Of a stretch of DNA of 64,000 nt, positions 42,032 through 52,500 are shown in pieces (within the stretch, counting starts at the first letter, position 1; every line of letters starts with the position of its first letter). The notes under the pieces were generated by a model. That model did not search any database. It saw nothing but the letters and a program-made list of their open reading frames with translations, and was not told the DNA's origin. Position numbers and translations under genes: made by a program. The stretch is from JAZKID01 sp965247525 (GTDB taxonomy: Bacteria > Pseudomonadota > Alphaproteobacteria > Rhizobiales > UBA4765). The stretch lies in assembly GCA_965247525.1 (NCBI GenBank), contig OZ252015.1, forward strand, positions 1,975,192 to 2,039,191. Reading direction: 5' to 3'.

Positions 42032-42562
42032 ATGACGGCTCGCTGGTATATCGTTCACGCGTATTCGAACTTTGAAAACAAGGTTGCGGATTCGATCACG
42101 GAAAAAGCCAAGCAACTCAAGCTTGATGACAAGATTGAACAGATCTTGGTTCCGACAGAAAAGGTCGTTGAACTGCGCCGCGGACGCCGCGTCGACAGCG
42201 AGCGCAAGTTTTTCCCGGGCTATGTGCTCGTGAAGGCCGACATGACAGATCAGGTGCATCACCTGATCAAAAACACCCCGAAAGTGACGGGGTTTTTGGG
42301 TTCCGACAACAAGCCGGTGCCCATTTCTGAAGCCGAAGCCATGCGTATCATCAACCAGGTGCAGGAAGGCGTCGATAAGCCGAAGCATTCCGTGGTTTAT
42401 GAAATTGGCGAGCAGGTCAAAGTCGCTGACGGGCCATTCGCATCGTTCAACGGTCTTGTGGAAGAGGTCGATATGGGCCGTTCGCGCTTGAAAGTTGCCG
42501 TATCGATTTTCGGACGCGCCACGCCTGTCGAACTTGAATTTGGTCAGGTGCAAAAGCTCTAG
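42032..42562 (+). CDS. nusG: Transcription termination/antitermination factor NusG
   Basis: The 176-residue protein has the NGN domain (RWYIVHAYSNFENKVADSI) that binds the RNA polymerase clamp, the ERKFFPGYVLV strand, and a KOW domain (GEQVKVADGPFASFNGLVEEVD). Links transcription with Rho and ribosome. Length is normal. It precedes rplK with a 192-base spacer. Confidence 0.97.
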   Translation: MTARWYIVHAYSNFENKVADSITEKAKQLKLDDKIEQILVPTEKVVELRRGRRVDSERKFFPGYVLVKADMTDQVHHLIKNTPKVTGFLGSDNKPVPISEAEAMRIINQVQEGVDKPKHSVVYEIGEQVKVADGPFASFNGLVEEVDMGRSRLKVAVSIFGRATPVELEFGQVQKL

Positions 42563-42576
42563 GCTTTGCTCCTGCA

Positions 42577-42634
42577 AAAGCTTCGATGAAGCTTTGAAAG
42601 ACGAATGCCTTAAGCAAGATTGCGAAGGGCAAAA
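42577..42634 (+). repeat. nusG-rplK spacer: hairpin plus module-a-like repeat
   Basis: A perfect hairpin AAAGCTTC...GAAGCTTT (42577-42595) is followed by ATGCCTTAAGCAAGATTGCG and AAGGGCAAAA (42605-42634), similar to the spacer repeat before rpoC (CCAAGCGATGCTGCGAAGGGCA). Further downstream, GGCAGAGCGCTGCC forms another hairpin within the rplK leader. Confidence 0.45.
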
Positions 42635-42754
42635 CGATGGCAGAGCGCTGCCAGATAAAAGTTGTGGGAGGATGACCGCTCTGCCAGGCGGGTGATATCT
42701 GCACCACAGCATCCTTGCACAGCACGTGCTGCGCACTACATTAAGGAGTCTCAC

Positions 42755-43183
42755 ATGGCAAAAAAAATCGCGGGCTACGTTAAGCTCCAAATCCCAGCGG
42801 GGAGTGCAACACCTCAGCCGCCAATCGGTCCTGCGCTCGGTCAGCGCGGGATTAACATCATGATGTTTTGTAAAGACTTCAATGCGCGCACGGCGCAGAT
42901 TGAAAAAGGAACGCCCGTTCCTGTCGTCATCACCTATTACGTCGACAAGTCTTTTTCATACGAGATGAAATCTGCGCCTGTCTCCTTCTTTTTGAAGCAG
43001 GCTGCAGGGATCAAGTCCGGCCATAAGACAACGGGCCGCGGCGGCCCTGTCGGCAAGGTCACGAAAAAGCAGATCAACGAGATCGCGACAAAGAAAATGA
43101 AAGATCTGAACTGTGACAGCGTTGAAAGCGCCGCAGCGATGATCACGGGTTCTGCCCGTTCAATGGGTCTGGAGGTTGCGTGA
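42755..43183 (+). CDS. rplK: 50S ribosomal protein L11
   Basis: The 142-residue protein binds 23S rRNA at the GTPase centre. N-terminal KLQIPAGSATPQPPIGPALGQ and GINIMMFCKDFN, with the C-terminal RNA-binding domain ending ITGSARSMGLEV. The AAGGAG ribosome-binding site at 42743-42748 fixes the ATG at 42755. TGATG overlap with rplA. Confidence 0.97.
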   Translation: MAKKIAGYVKLQIPAGSATPQPPIGPALGQRGINIMMFCKDFNARTAQIEKGTPVPVVITYYVDKSFSYEMKSAPVSFFLKQAAGIKSGHKTTGRGGPVGKVTKKQINEIATKKMKDLNCDSVESAAAMITGSARSMGLEVA

Positions 43184-43884
43184 TGGCCAAAGCTGGAAAA
43201 AGAATTCGTAAAGCGCGCGAAGCGGTGGATATCAAAAAACTCTACTCGCTCGATGATGCCATCAAGCTGGTGAAAACCGGTGCAAATGCAAAGTTTGACG
43301 AGACTGTCGAAATTTCGATGAATCTCGGCGTTGATCCACAGCATGCGGACCAGTTGGTTCGTGGTGTCTGCAATCTGCCAAACGGCTCGGGCCGCAAAGT
43401 GCGCGTTGCTGTGTTCGCACGCGGCGCAAAGGCCGATGAAGCGAAAGCTGCTGGCGCCGATCTCGTCGGTGCTGAAGAGCTGGTTGAAGAAGTGCTGTCA
43501 GGCAAGATTGCTTTTGACCGCGCCATTGCCACGCCAGATGTCATGCCGCTGATGGGTAAAATTGCGAAAGTGCTTGGTCCACGCGGACTGATGCCAAACC
43601 CGAAAGTCGGCACCGTCACAATGGATGTAAAAACAGCCGTGACAGCCGCCAAAACAGGTTCGGTTGAGTTTCGTGTTGAAAAAGCCGGCATCATTCATGC
43701 CGGCATTGGCAAAGCGTCTTTTGCGCAAGACAAGCTTGCGCAAAACATCAAGGCGTTTGCTGAAGCTGTTGCGAAAGCCAAACCATCAGGCGCCAAAGGC
43801 GTCTACATTCAGCGCATTGCCCTTAGCTCGACAATGGGCCCGGGTGTTGGCGTTGAACTTTCGAGCGTCGTCGCCGCCGCTTGA
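43183..43884 (+). CDS. rplA: 50S ribosomal protein L1
   Basis: The 233-residue protein has FDETVEISMNLGVDPQHADQ, the second-domain loop LMPNPKVGTVT and the RNA-contact end SSTMGPGVGVEL. In many bacteria L1 represses its own rplKA mRNA. The ATG at 43183 overlaps the rplK stop (TGATG); the GTG at 43180 is an alternative. Confidence 0.97.
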   Translation: MAKAGKRIRKAREAVDIKKLYSLDDAIKLVKTGANAKFDETVEISMNLGVDPQHADQLVRGVCNLPNGSGRKVRVAVFARGAKADEAKAAGADLVGAEELVEEVLSGKIAFDRAIATPDVMPLMGKIAKVLGPRGLMPNPKVGTVTMDVKTAVTAAKTGSVEFRVEKAGIIHAGIGKASFAQDKLAQNIKAFAEAVAKAKPSGAKGVYIQRIALSSTMGPGVGVELSSVVAAA

Positions 43885-44232
43885 TCAAATAAGAATTCTT
43901 TCGCGTTTTCGCGAAAGTTTTGAAAAGTGGTTTTACCATTTTTCAAAGCCCGTCCGAGACTGCAGGTGAGGGACGCCCGATAACGGCCACCTCTTAAGCA
44001 ACTGGCCTGCATAGACGATGAACGGATTTATTCGTTCAAACCGTTTACCCGCAAGGGTAGGACCGGGCTGAACTGCTGCTGGTGAAATAGCTCACCATCA
44101 GTTCAACCCGTGGCACTTGTGCCCGAAGCTTGCAAAAAAGCGCGTACCGCGCCCGAAGCTTGCTGAATGGCGCGATACGCTCGAGGGCTTGCCCGAACAG
44201 CGCATTGAAAGTGTCACAAGAGGAGTAGAAAC
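43885..44232 (+). promoter_or_regulatory. L10 (rplJL) mRNA leader
   Basis: The 348-base leader between rplA and rplJ contains hairpins (TTTCGCGttttCGCGAAA at about 43911; GAAAAGTGGttttaCCATTTTTC at about 43921), and a structured part with ACCGGGCTGAACTGCTGCTGG and ACCATCAGTTCAACCCG that is typical in position for the L10(L12)4-binding autoregulatory leader. The last 115 bases include two 30-base near repeats. Autoregulation is inferred from known rplJ leaders. Confidence 0.6.
44121..44180 (+). repeat. Two adjacent 30-base near-identical repeats in the rplJ leader
   Basis: Repeat one (44121-44150) starts GCCCGAAGCTTGC and ends GCGCGTACCGC; repeat two (44151-44180) starts GCCCGAAGCTTGC and ends GCGCGATACGC. 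The 13-base starts are identical. Confidence 0.7.
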
Positions 44233-44742
44233 GTGGATAAAGCGGAAAAACGTGCTTTCGTCGTAGAGCTGAACACAACCTTTAAGGATGTGGGTTCTGT
44301 CGTCGTTGCGCATTACTCCGGCCTCACCGTTGCCAATATGCAAGCGCTTCGCAAGCAAATGAAGGCACAGGGTGCGTCCGTTAAAGTCGCTAAAAACCGT
44401 CTCACAAAGCTCGCTCTTCAGGGTGCGGGTCTGGCCGATTTCAGCGCGTTGCTGAAAGGCCCGACCGTTATTGCTTACGCAAAAGACCCAATGACGGCCC
44501 CAAAGGTCGCCGCTGAGTTTGCAAAAAGCAATGACAACTTCGTTGTGCTTGGCGGTGCGCTGGGCGGAACGATGCTGGATGCCAAGGCTGTCAAGCAACT
44601 TGCTTCTCTGCCTTCACTCGACGAATTGCGCAGCACGCTTATCGGGCTTCTGCAGGCTCCTGCAACGAAAATTGCAGGCGTTCTACAGGCACCGGCAGGT
44701 CAACTGGCTCGCGTGTTTTCGGCGTATGGCGCCAAAAGCTAA
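44233..44742 (+). CDS. rplJ: 50S ribosomal protein L10
   Basis: The 169-residue protein forms the base of the L7/L12 stalk. It shows FVVELNTTFKDVGSVVVAHYSGLT, KNRLTKLAL and the C-terminal stalk-binding helix (QLARVFSAYG). It starts with GTG, preceded by AGAGGAG at 44219-44225. Confidence 0.96.
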   Translation: MDKAEKRAFVVELNTTFKDVGSVVVAHYSGLTVANMQALRKQMKAQGASVKVAKNRLTKLALQGAGLADFSALLKGPTVIAYAKDPMTAPKVAAEFAKSNDNFVVLGGALGGTMLDAKAVKQLASLPSLDELRSTLIGLLQAPATKIAGVLQAPAGQLARVFSAYGAKS

Positions 44743-44787
44743 TTGAAGACGACATAACGGTTCGAACTTAAACAAGGAAAAATGAAA

Positions 44788-45168
44788 ATGACTGATCTCT
44801 CAAAAATCGTTGAAGACCTTTCGAAACTCACAGTTCTTGAAGCTGCAGAACTTTCGAAAATGCTTGAAGAAAAGTGGGGCGTTTCTGCTGCAGCACCTGT
44901 TGCAATGGCGATGCCTGCTGGCGGCGGCGCTGCTGCCGGTGCAGCTGCTGAAGAACAGACGGAATTCAACGTCATTCTCGCCGCAGCTGGCGAAAAGAAA
45001 ATCGAAGTGATTAAAGAGGTTCGCGCAATCACAGGTCTCGGCCTGAAAGAAGCAAAAGACCTCGTTGAAGGCGCTCCAAAGCCCGTCAAAGAAGGCGTGA
45101 CAAAGGATGAAGCCAACAAGATCAAGGAACAGCTCGAAAAAGCTGGCGCCAAAGTCGAAGTCAAGTAA
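44788..45168 (+). CDS. rplL: 50S ribosomal protein L7/L12
   Basis: The protein of about 126 residues has an N-terminal dimerisation domain (LSKIVEDLSKLTVLEAAELSK), an Ala/Gly-rich hinge (AMPAGGGAAAGAAAE) and the factor-binding C-terminal domain (KKIEVIKEVRAITGLGLKEAK). ATG at 44788 is nine bases from AAGGA; the in-frame ATG at 44782 is too close to it. Confidence 0.96.
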   Translation: MTDLSKIVEDLSKLTVLEAAELSKMLEEKWGVSAAAPVAMAMPAGGGAAAGAAAEEQTEFNVILAAAGEKKIEVIKEVRAITGLGLKEAKDLVEGAPKPVKEGVTKDEANKIKEQLEKAGAKVEVK

Positions 45169-45181
45169 AGACAAAAACCAA

Positions 45182-45207
45182 AAGGGCAGGGGAGTTTCCC
45201 CTGCCTC
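45182..45207 (+). terminator. Attenuator-like hairpin between rplL and rpoB
   Basis: GGGCAGGGGA and TCCCCTGCC pair around a short loop without a T run. A hairpin in this spacer is a known RNase III/attenuation site in E. coli; here the role is inferred from position. Confidence 0.55.
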
Positions 45208-45265
45208 TCAACACTGACGGGCAGAACAGTTTTCACGTCGAGACGGACAAAAGGTTTATTTGAAA

Positions 45266-48200
45266 ATGGCCATCGCGCAGGCTCACACATTCACAGGTCG
45301 TAAACGTATCCGAAAGGTTTTCGGACACATTCAGGAAATCGCTGAAATGCCAAACCTCATCGAGGTTCAAAAGGCATCTTACGATCAATTCCTGATGGTC
45401 AATGAGCCTGAAGGCGGCCGTGCTGATGAAGGTTTAAACGCCGTATTCCGCTCTGTGTTCCCTATTTCGGATTTTTCAAATACAGCGATGCTCGAATTCG
45501 TGCGCTACGAATTTGAACCGCCAAAATACGATGTGGAAGAATGCCGCCAGCGCGGCATGACATTCGCAGCCCCATTGAAGCTGACACTGCGTCTCATCGT
45601 ATTTGATGTCGATGTTGATACCGGCGCGCGCTCGGTCAAAGACATCAAAGAACAAGACGTGTATATGGGCGACATGCCGCTCATGACATCGAACGGCACA
45701 TTTATCGTCAACGGCACAGAGCGCGTCATCGTTTCGCAGATGCATCGCAGCCCAGGCGTGTTCTTCGATCACGACAAAGGTAAAACACACGCGTCCGGCA
45801 AGCTGCTTTATGCGGCCCGCATTATTCCATATCGCGGCTCATGGCTTGATATTGAATTTGACGCCAAAGATATCGTGTTTGCGCGCATCGATCGCCGCCG
45901 TAAAATTGCAGCGACATCGGTTCTCTACGCGCTCGGCATGACGTCGGAAGACATTCTCGATACGTTTTACAAAAAGATTCCGTTCAGCAAAACCAAACAG
46001 GGCTGGAAAACAGCTTTCGTTGCTGAAAGCCTGCGTGGTCAAAAACTGACCTACGATATTTTGAATGCCAAAACCGGTGAGATTCTTCTCGAAACCGGAA
46101 AAAAAGTGACATTGAAAGACATCCGCGCGCTCACAGACGCGAAAACAAAAGACATCGCGCTTAATGATGATGCGCTGATCGGCCAGTATCTTGCAGAAGA
46201 TATCGTCAACCTGGAAACAGGCGAAGTGTTTGCCGAAGCGGGTGATGAAATTTCAGCAAAACTGCTGAAAGGCTTTGCCGATGTTGGCATCGAAGATCTG
46301 CTGCTTTTGGACATCGATCACATCAATACCGGCGGTTACATCCGCAACACCCTTGCGGTTGATAAAAACCACAGCCGTGAAGAAGCGCTGTTCGACATTT
46401 ACCGTGTGATGCGTCCGGGCGAGCCGCCAACCATCGAAGCGGCTGAAGCCATGTTCCAGTCGCTGTTCTTTGATTCAGAGCGCTATGACCTGTCATCGGT
46501 CGGCCGCGTGAAAATGAACATGCGCCTCGAGCTCGATGCGCCGGACACCATGCGCGTGCTGCGCAAAGAAGACATTCTCTCCGTCATCAAAACGCTGGTT
46601 GATTTGCGTGATGGCCGCGGCGAGGTTGACGACATCGACCATCTTGGCAACCGCCGCGTTCGCTCTGTCGGCGAATTGATGGAAAACCAGTACCGTGTCG
46701 GTCTGCTGCGTATGGAACGCGCGATTAAGGAGCGTATGTCGTCTGTCGAAATCGACACCGTCATGCCGCAAGACCTGATCAACGCAAAACCTGCAGCAGC
46801 TGCCGTGCGTGAATTTTTTGGTTCTTCACAGCTGTCGCAGTTTATGGACCAGACCAATCCGCTTTCGGAAGTCACACACAAGCGTCGTCTCTCCGCGCTT
46901 GGCCCAGGTGGTCTGACACGCGAGCGCGCAGGCTTTGAAGTCCGCGACGTTCACCCGACTCATTATGGCCGTATCTGCCCAATTGAAACGCCGGAAGGCC
47001 CGAACATTGGTCTGATCAACTCGCTCGCTACATTTGCGCGCGTCAATAAATACGGTTTCATCGAAAGCCCGTATCGCAAAGTTGCCCATGGCAAAATGCT
47101 TGATGAAGTTGTCTATTTATCTGCGATGGAAGAGCAGCGCCATTTCGTTGCGCAGGCCAACGTTTCTGTCGATGCCAAAGGCAAGTTGACAGAAGATCTG
47201 GTCATTGTCCGTAACGCAGGCGAAGTGATCCGCGTTCCTGTCGACAAGGTTGACCTTGTTGACGTGTCACCCAAACAGCTTGTGTCTGTTGCCGCCGCCC
47301 TTATTCCCTTCTTGGAAAACGACGACGCCAACCGCGCGCTGATGGGCTCGAACATGCAGCGTCAGGCTGTGCCTTTGGTTCGTAGCCAGGCGCCGCTTGT
47401 CGGCACAGGCATGGAAGCCATCGTTGCCCGCGATTCCGGTGCGGCCATCACGGCGCGTCGCAGCGGTATCGTCGATCAGGTTGATGCGACACGTATCGTT
47501 GTCCGCGCGACTGACGAAAAAGACCCAACAAAGCCTGGTGTTGATATTTACACCATGCTGAAGTTCCAGCGCTCCAACCAGAACACCTGTATCAACCAGC
47601 GTCCATTGGTGAAAATCGGCGACCGCGTGCGCGGAGGCGATATCATTGCCGATGGCCCATCGACCGATCTTGGTGAGCTGGCGCTCGGCCGCAACGTGCT
47701 TGTCGCGTTCATGCCGTGGAATGGCTACAACTTCGAAGATTCAATTCTTCTGTCGGAGCGTATCGTCAAGGAAGACGTGTTCACATCCATTCACATCGAA
47801 GAGTTCGAAGTGATGGCGCGTGACACCAAGCTTGGCCCTGAAGAAATTACGCGCGACATTCCGAACGTTTCGGAAGAGCAGCTGAAAAATCTTGACGAGG
47901 CCGGCATTGTTTATATCGGCGCTGAAGTGCGCGCGGGTGACATTCTCTGCGGCAAGATCACACCAAAGGGCGAAAGCCCGATGACGCCGGAAGAAAAACT
48001 TCTGCGCGCCATTTTCGGCGAAAAAGCCTCGGATGTTCGCGACACATCTTTGCGTGTGCCGCCGGGCGTGCAGGGCACGATTGTGGAAGTGCGTGTGTTT
48101 AACCGTCATGGCATCGACAAGGATGAGCGCGCACAGGCGATTGAGCGTGAAGAAATCGAGCGTCTTGCGAAAGACCGCGATGACGAACAAGCCATTCTCG

Positions 48201-49432
48201 ATCGCAATACATTTGGAAGCATCACCGACAAGCTCAACGGCAAGAAGGTTGTGTCCGGACCAAAATCGATTGCGAAAGACACAAAACTCACAAAAGACAT
48301 CCTCAGCGATTTGACACGCAGCCAGCTTTGGCAGCTTGCGGTTGATGATGACAGGCTGATGGTTGAACTTGAAGCCATGCGCAAACTTTATGACGAGTCA
48401 AAGAAAGCGCTTGAACAGCGCTTCCTCGACAAAGTCGAAAAGCTGCAGCGCGGTGATGAACTGCCTCCGGGCGTGATGAAGATGGTCAAAGTCTTCGTTG
48501 CCGTAAAACGTAAAATTCAGTCCGGTGACAAAATGGCCGGTCGTCACGGAAACAAAGGCGTTGTCTCGCGCATTATGCCGATCGAAGACATGCCGTTCCT
48601 TCCAGACGGCACCCATGTCGACATCGTTCTCAATCCGCTCGGCGTGCCTTCGCGCATGAACGTCGGCCAGATTTTGGAAACACATCTTGGCTGGGCCTGC
48701 GCAGGTATGGGGCTTCAGATCGGAGAGCTTGTGGACAGCTACAAAGCGAAAGGCGATTCAAAACCGCTGAAATCGCTTTTAGGAAAAATCTACGGCAAGG
48801 ACGAAGTTCTCGACAAAATGGAAGGCGATGAGCTCATCGAGCTTGGCAACAATCTGAAAGCCGGCATTCCAATCGCAACGCCAGTGTTTGACGGCGCGAA
48901 AGAAAAAGACATCGAGGACATGCTGGATATGGCCGGCCTCGACAGATCGGGTCAAATGACCTTGTTTGACGGACGCACGGGCGACCAGTTTGACCGTAAA
49001 GTGACGGTCGGTTACATCTATATGCTGAAACTGCACCACCTTGTCGACGACAAGATCCATGCCCGTTCTATCGGTCCTTACTCGCTTGTTACCCAGCAGC
49101 CGCTTGGTGGTAAGGCGCAGTTTGGCGGACAGCGTTTCGGGGAAATGGAAGTCTGGGCTCTTGAAGCTTACGGCGCTGCTTACACCTTGCAGGAAATGCT
49201 TACCGTTAAGTCGGACGACGTTGCCGGACGCACCAAGGTTTACGAATCCATTGTCCGCGGCGAAGACGCGTTTGAATCCGGTATCCCGGAATCGTTCAAC
49301 GTTCTCGTCAAGGAAATGCGCTCGCTGGGCCTCAATGTCGAATTGCAACATTCAAAACGCGAGAACACATTGCAGGACAACGAACCTTTGCAGACCAAGC
49401 CGCCCGCTGAACTGCCGGACGCTGCTGAGTAA
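45266..49432 (+). CDS. rpoB: RNA polymerase beta subunit
   Basis: The protein of about 1388 residues carries the catalytic beta-subunit features. The rifampicin region reads FFGSSQLSQFMDQTNP then THKRRLSALGPGGL, wild type at the classic resistance positions, followed by ICPIETPEGPNIGLINSL. It also has the KMAGRHGNKGVVSRI motif and the C-terminal LQEMLTVKSDDV. The ATG at 45266 gives the common MA.. N terminus; an in-frame TTG lies at 45260. Confidence 0.98.
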   Translation: MAIAQAHTFTGRKRIRKVFGHIQEIAEMPNLIEVQKASYDQFLMVNEPEGGRADEGLNAVFRSVFPISDFSNTAMLEFVRYEFEPPKYDVEECRQRGMTFAAPLKLTLRLIVFDVDVDTGARSVKDIKEQDVYMGDMPLMTSNGTFIVNGTERVIVSQMHRSPGVFFDHDKGKTHASGKLLYAARIIPYRGSWLDIEFDAKDIVFARIDRRRKIAATSVLYALGMTSEDILDTFYKKIPFSKTKQGWKTAFVAESLRGQKLTYDILNAKTGEILLETGKKVTLKDIRALTDAKTKDIALNDDALIGQYLAEDIVNLETGEVFAEAGDEISAKLLKGFADVGIEDLLLLDIDHINTGGYIRNTLAVDKNHSREEALFDIYRVMRPGEPPTIEAAEAMFQSLFFDSERYDLSSVGRVKMNMRLELDAPDTMRVLRKEDILSVIKTLVDLRDGRGEVDDIDHLGNRRVRSVGELMENQYRVGLLRMERAIKERMSSVEIDTVMPQDLINAKPAAAAVREFFGSSQLSQFMDQTNPLSEVTHKRRLSALGPGGLTRERAGFEVRDVHPTHYGRICPIETPEGPNIGLINSLATFARVNKYGFIESPYRKVAHGKMLDEVVYLSAMEEQRHFVAQANVSVDAKGKLTEDLVIVRNAGEVIRVPVDKVDLVDVSPKQLVSVAAALIPFLENDDANRALMGSNMQRQAVPLVRSQAPLVGTGMEAIVARDSGAAITARRSGIVDQVDATRIVVRATDEKDPTKPGVDIYTMLKFQRSNQNTCINQRPLVKIGDRVRGGDIIADGPSTDLGELALGRNVLVAFMPWNGYNFEDSILLSERIVKEDVFTSIHIEEFEVMARDTKLGPEEITRDIPNVSEEQLKNLDEAGIVYIGAEVRAGDILCGKITPKGESPMTPEEKLLRAIFGEKASDVRDTSLRVPPGVQGTIVEVRVFNRHGIDKDERAQAIEREEIERLAKDRDDEQAILDRNTFGSITDKLNGKKVVSGPKSIAKDTKLTKDILSDLTRSQLWQLAVDDDRLMVELEAMRKLYDESKKALEQRFLDKVEKLQRGDELPPGVMKMVKVFVAVKRKIQSGDKMAGRHGNKGVVSRIMPIEDMPFLPDGTHVDIVLNPLGVPSRMNVGQILETHLGWACAGMGLQIGELVDSYKAKGDSKPLKSLLGKIYGKDEVLDKMEGDELIELGNNLKAGIPIATPVFDGAKEKDIEDMLDMAGLDRSGQMTLFDGRTGDQFDRKVTVGYIYMLKLHHLVDDKIHARSIGPYSLVTQQPLGGKAQFGGQRFGEMEVWALEAYGAAYTLQEMLTVKSDDVAGRTKVYESIVRGEDAFESGIPESFNVLVKEMRSLGLNVELQHSKRENTLQDNEPLQTKPPAELPDAAE

Positions 49433-49454
49433 GTCACGTTTTACAAAACGAATA

Positions 49455-49516
49455 AAAATGTCCGGTGGACTTTTTTAAGTGAAGAAAGCCCCAAGCGATG
49501 CTGCGAAGGGCAATTT
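49455..49516 (+). repeat. rpoB-rpoC spacer: short hairpin and module-a-like repeat
   Basis: A short hairpin GTCCggtGGAC followed by six T (49460-49476) shares the TCCGGTGGA core of the copy 2 tRNA-spacer hairpin. CCCCAAGCGATGCTGCG and AAGGGCAA (49489-49512) resemble module a. The hairpin is weak, so read-through into rpoC is expected. Confidence 0.45.
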
Positions 49517-49550
49517 GAGCCAAGATTTAAAAGCTCAGGAGAGCAAAAAG

Positions 49551-52500
49551 ATGAACCAAGAAGTAATGAATCTCTTCAGCCCGCAGGCACCGGCGCAGGT
49601 CTTTGACAAGATCCGCATCTCGATTGCCAGCCCGGAAAAGATTTTGAGCTGGTCTTATGGCGAAATTAAAAAGCCGGAGACGATCAATTACCGCACGTTC
49701 AAACCGGAGCGTGATGGTCTTTTCTGCGCGCGCATTTTCGGACCGATCAAGGATTATGAATGCCTGTGCGGCAAATACAAGCGCATGAAATACAAAGGCG
49801 TCATCTGCGAAAAATGCGGCGTTGAAGTCACTCTGTCGCGCGTTCGTCGCGAACGTATGGGTCACATCGAACTTGCAGCACCTGTCGCGCATATCTGGTT
49901 TTTGAAATCGCTTCCATCGCGTATCGGCCTGCTGCTGGACATGACGCTAAAAGATCTTGAGCGTATCCTTTATTTCGAAAATTACATCGTTACAGAGCCC
50001 GGCCTGACACCACTGAAAGAAAACCAGCTGTTGTCGGAAGAAGAATATATGAAGGCGCAGGAAGAATATGGTCCTGACAGCTTTACCGGCATGATCGGTG
50101 CGGAGGCCATTCGCGAAATTCTTGAGCGCATGGACATGGAAAAAATCCGTGACGATCTTCGCGAAGAATTGAAAGTCGCAACGGGCGAGCTAAAACCAAA
50201 AAAACTGGCAAAGCGTCTTAAAATTGTTGAAGCGTTCGTCACCTCAGGCAACCGCCCTGAATGGATGATCATCAAACACGTTCCTGTCATCCCGCCAGAT
50301 CTGCGCCCGCTGGTGCCGCTGGATGGTGGCCGCTTCGCGACGTCCGATCTCAACGATTTGTATCGCCGCGTCATCAACCGTAACAATCGCTTGAAACGTT
50401 TGATGGAACTGCGCGCGCCGGATATTATTATCCGCAACGAAAAGCGCATGCTGCAGGAAGCTGTCGACGCGCTGTTCGATAACGGTCGCCGCGGCCGCGT
50501 GATTACAGGCGCCAACAAGCGTCCGCTGAAATCATTGTCCGACATGCTGAAAGGCAAACAGGGACGTTTCCGCCAGAATCTTCTTGGCAAACGCGTCGAT
50601 TACTCTGGCCGTTCGGTCATCGTGGTTGGTCCTGAATTGAAACTTCATCAATGCGGTCTGCCAAAGAAGATGGCGCTTGAATTGTTCAAGCCGTTTATCT
50701 ACTCGCGCCTTGAAGCGAAAGGCCTGTCCTCAACTGTCAAACAGGCGAAGAAACTTGTTGAAAAAGAAAAGCCGGAAGTCTGGGATATCCTCGACGAGGT
50801 GATCCGCGAACATCCTGTGATGCTCAACCGTGCTCCAACGCTTCACCGCCTTGGCATTCAGGCGTTTGAACCTGTTCTGGTTGAAGGCAAAGCCATCCAG
50901 CTGCACCCGCTTGTCTGTACGGCATTTAACGCCGACTTCGACGGTGACCAGATGGCGGTTCACGTTCCTTTATCACTTGAAGCGCAGCTTGAAGCCCGCG
51001 TTTTGATGATGTCGACGAACAACATTCTGCATCCTGCCAACGGACAGCCGATTATCGTTCCGTCACAAGATATCATTCTTGGCCTTTATTATCTTTCCAT
51101 CCTCACCGATGGCGAGAAAGGCGAAGGCATGATGTTCGGCAATATCGGCGAGCTTGAGCAGGCTTTGTTCCAAAAGGTCATTGGTCTTCATTCCAAGGTC
51201 AAATGGCGTTTCCGCAGCATTGACGAAGCTGGTAAGCCAACATCGAAAATTGTTGAAACATCGCCAGGCCGCGTGCTGATTTCTCAGCTCCTGCCAAAAA
51301 GCGCGAAGATTGATTTCGATGTCGTCAGTAAGCTGATGACGAAGAAAGAAATCTCGAACCTTATCGATATCGTTTATCGTAACTGCGGACAAAAAGAGAC
51401 GGTCATTTTCTGCGACCGCTTGATGCAGCTTGGGTTCAGCAATGCGTTCAAGGCCGGTATTTCGTTTGGTAAGGATGACATCGTCATTCCAGCCTCGAAA
51501 ACCAAGATTGTGGAAACAACGCGCCAGCTCGTCAACGATTACGAGCAGCAATATCTCGACGGTCTGATTACGCAGGGCGAAAAATACAACAAGGTCGTCG
51601 ATGCCTGGGCAAAATGCTCGGACAAGGTCGCTTCCGAAATGATGATCGAGATTGCGAAAGAAAAGATCGACGTTGCTGGCCAAAAGGCTCTTAACTCGAT
51701 TTACATGATGTCGCATTCATCGGCGCGTGGTTCTCCAGCGCAGATGCGTCAGCTTGGCGGTATGCGCGGTCTTATGGCCAAGCCATCCGGCGAAATCATC
51801 GAAACGCCGATCATCTCTAACTTCAAGGAAGGCCTGACCGTTCTTGAATATTTCAACTCCACCCACGGTGCGCGTAAAGGTCTTGCCGACACGGCTCTTA
51901 AAACAGCCAACTCCGGTTACCTGACACGCCGTCTGGTTGACGTTGCGCAGGACTGTATCGTCAACGAACCCGATTGCGGCACGATCAGCGGCATTCAGAT
52001 GACGGCAATTGTCGATGCGGGGCAGATCATTGCGTCGCTTGCACACCGTATTCTGGGGCGTACGGCAGCCCATGACATCGTCCACCCGACAACGGGCAAG
52101 GTCATCGTCAAGCAGCACGGACTGATGGAAGAAAAAGACGTTGCGGAAATTGCCAAGGCCGGAATTCAGGAAGTTAAAATCCGTTCCGCGCTGACCTGCG
52201 AAACCCGTAACGGCATTTGCGCAAAATGCTATGGCCGCGATCTTGCACGCGGAACACCCGTGAACCTTGGTGAAGCTGTCGGCGTTATCGCCGCGCAGTC
52301 CATCGGTGAACCGGGTACACAGCTGACCATGCGCACGTTCCACATTGGCGGCGCCGCGCAGGTGTCCGATCACTCCTTCATCGATTCAAGCTTTGATGGA
52401 ACGGTCGAACTCCGCAATACCAATATTGCGACCGACAGCGACGGTGTCACCGTCGCGATGGCGCGCAACATGGCCATCGTCATCCGCGATACGGACGGCG

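Noticed and set aside
44121..44180. CRISPR-like array in the rplJ leader
   Set aside because: Only two adjacent copies with no spacers and an obvious leader context; not a CRISPR.
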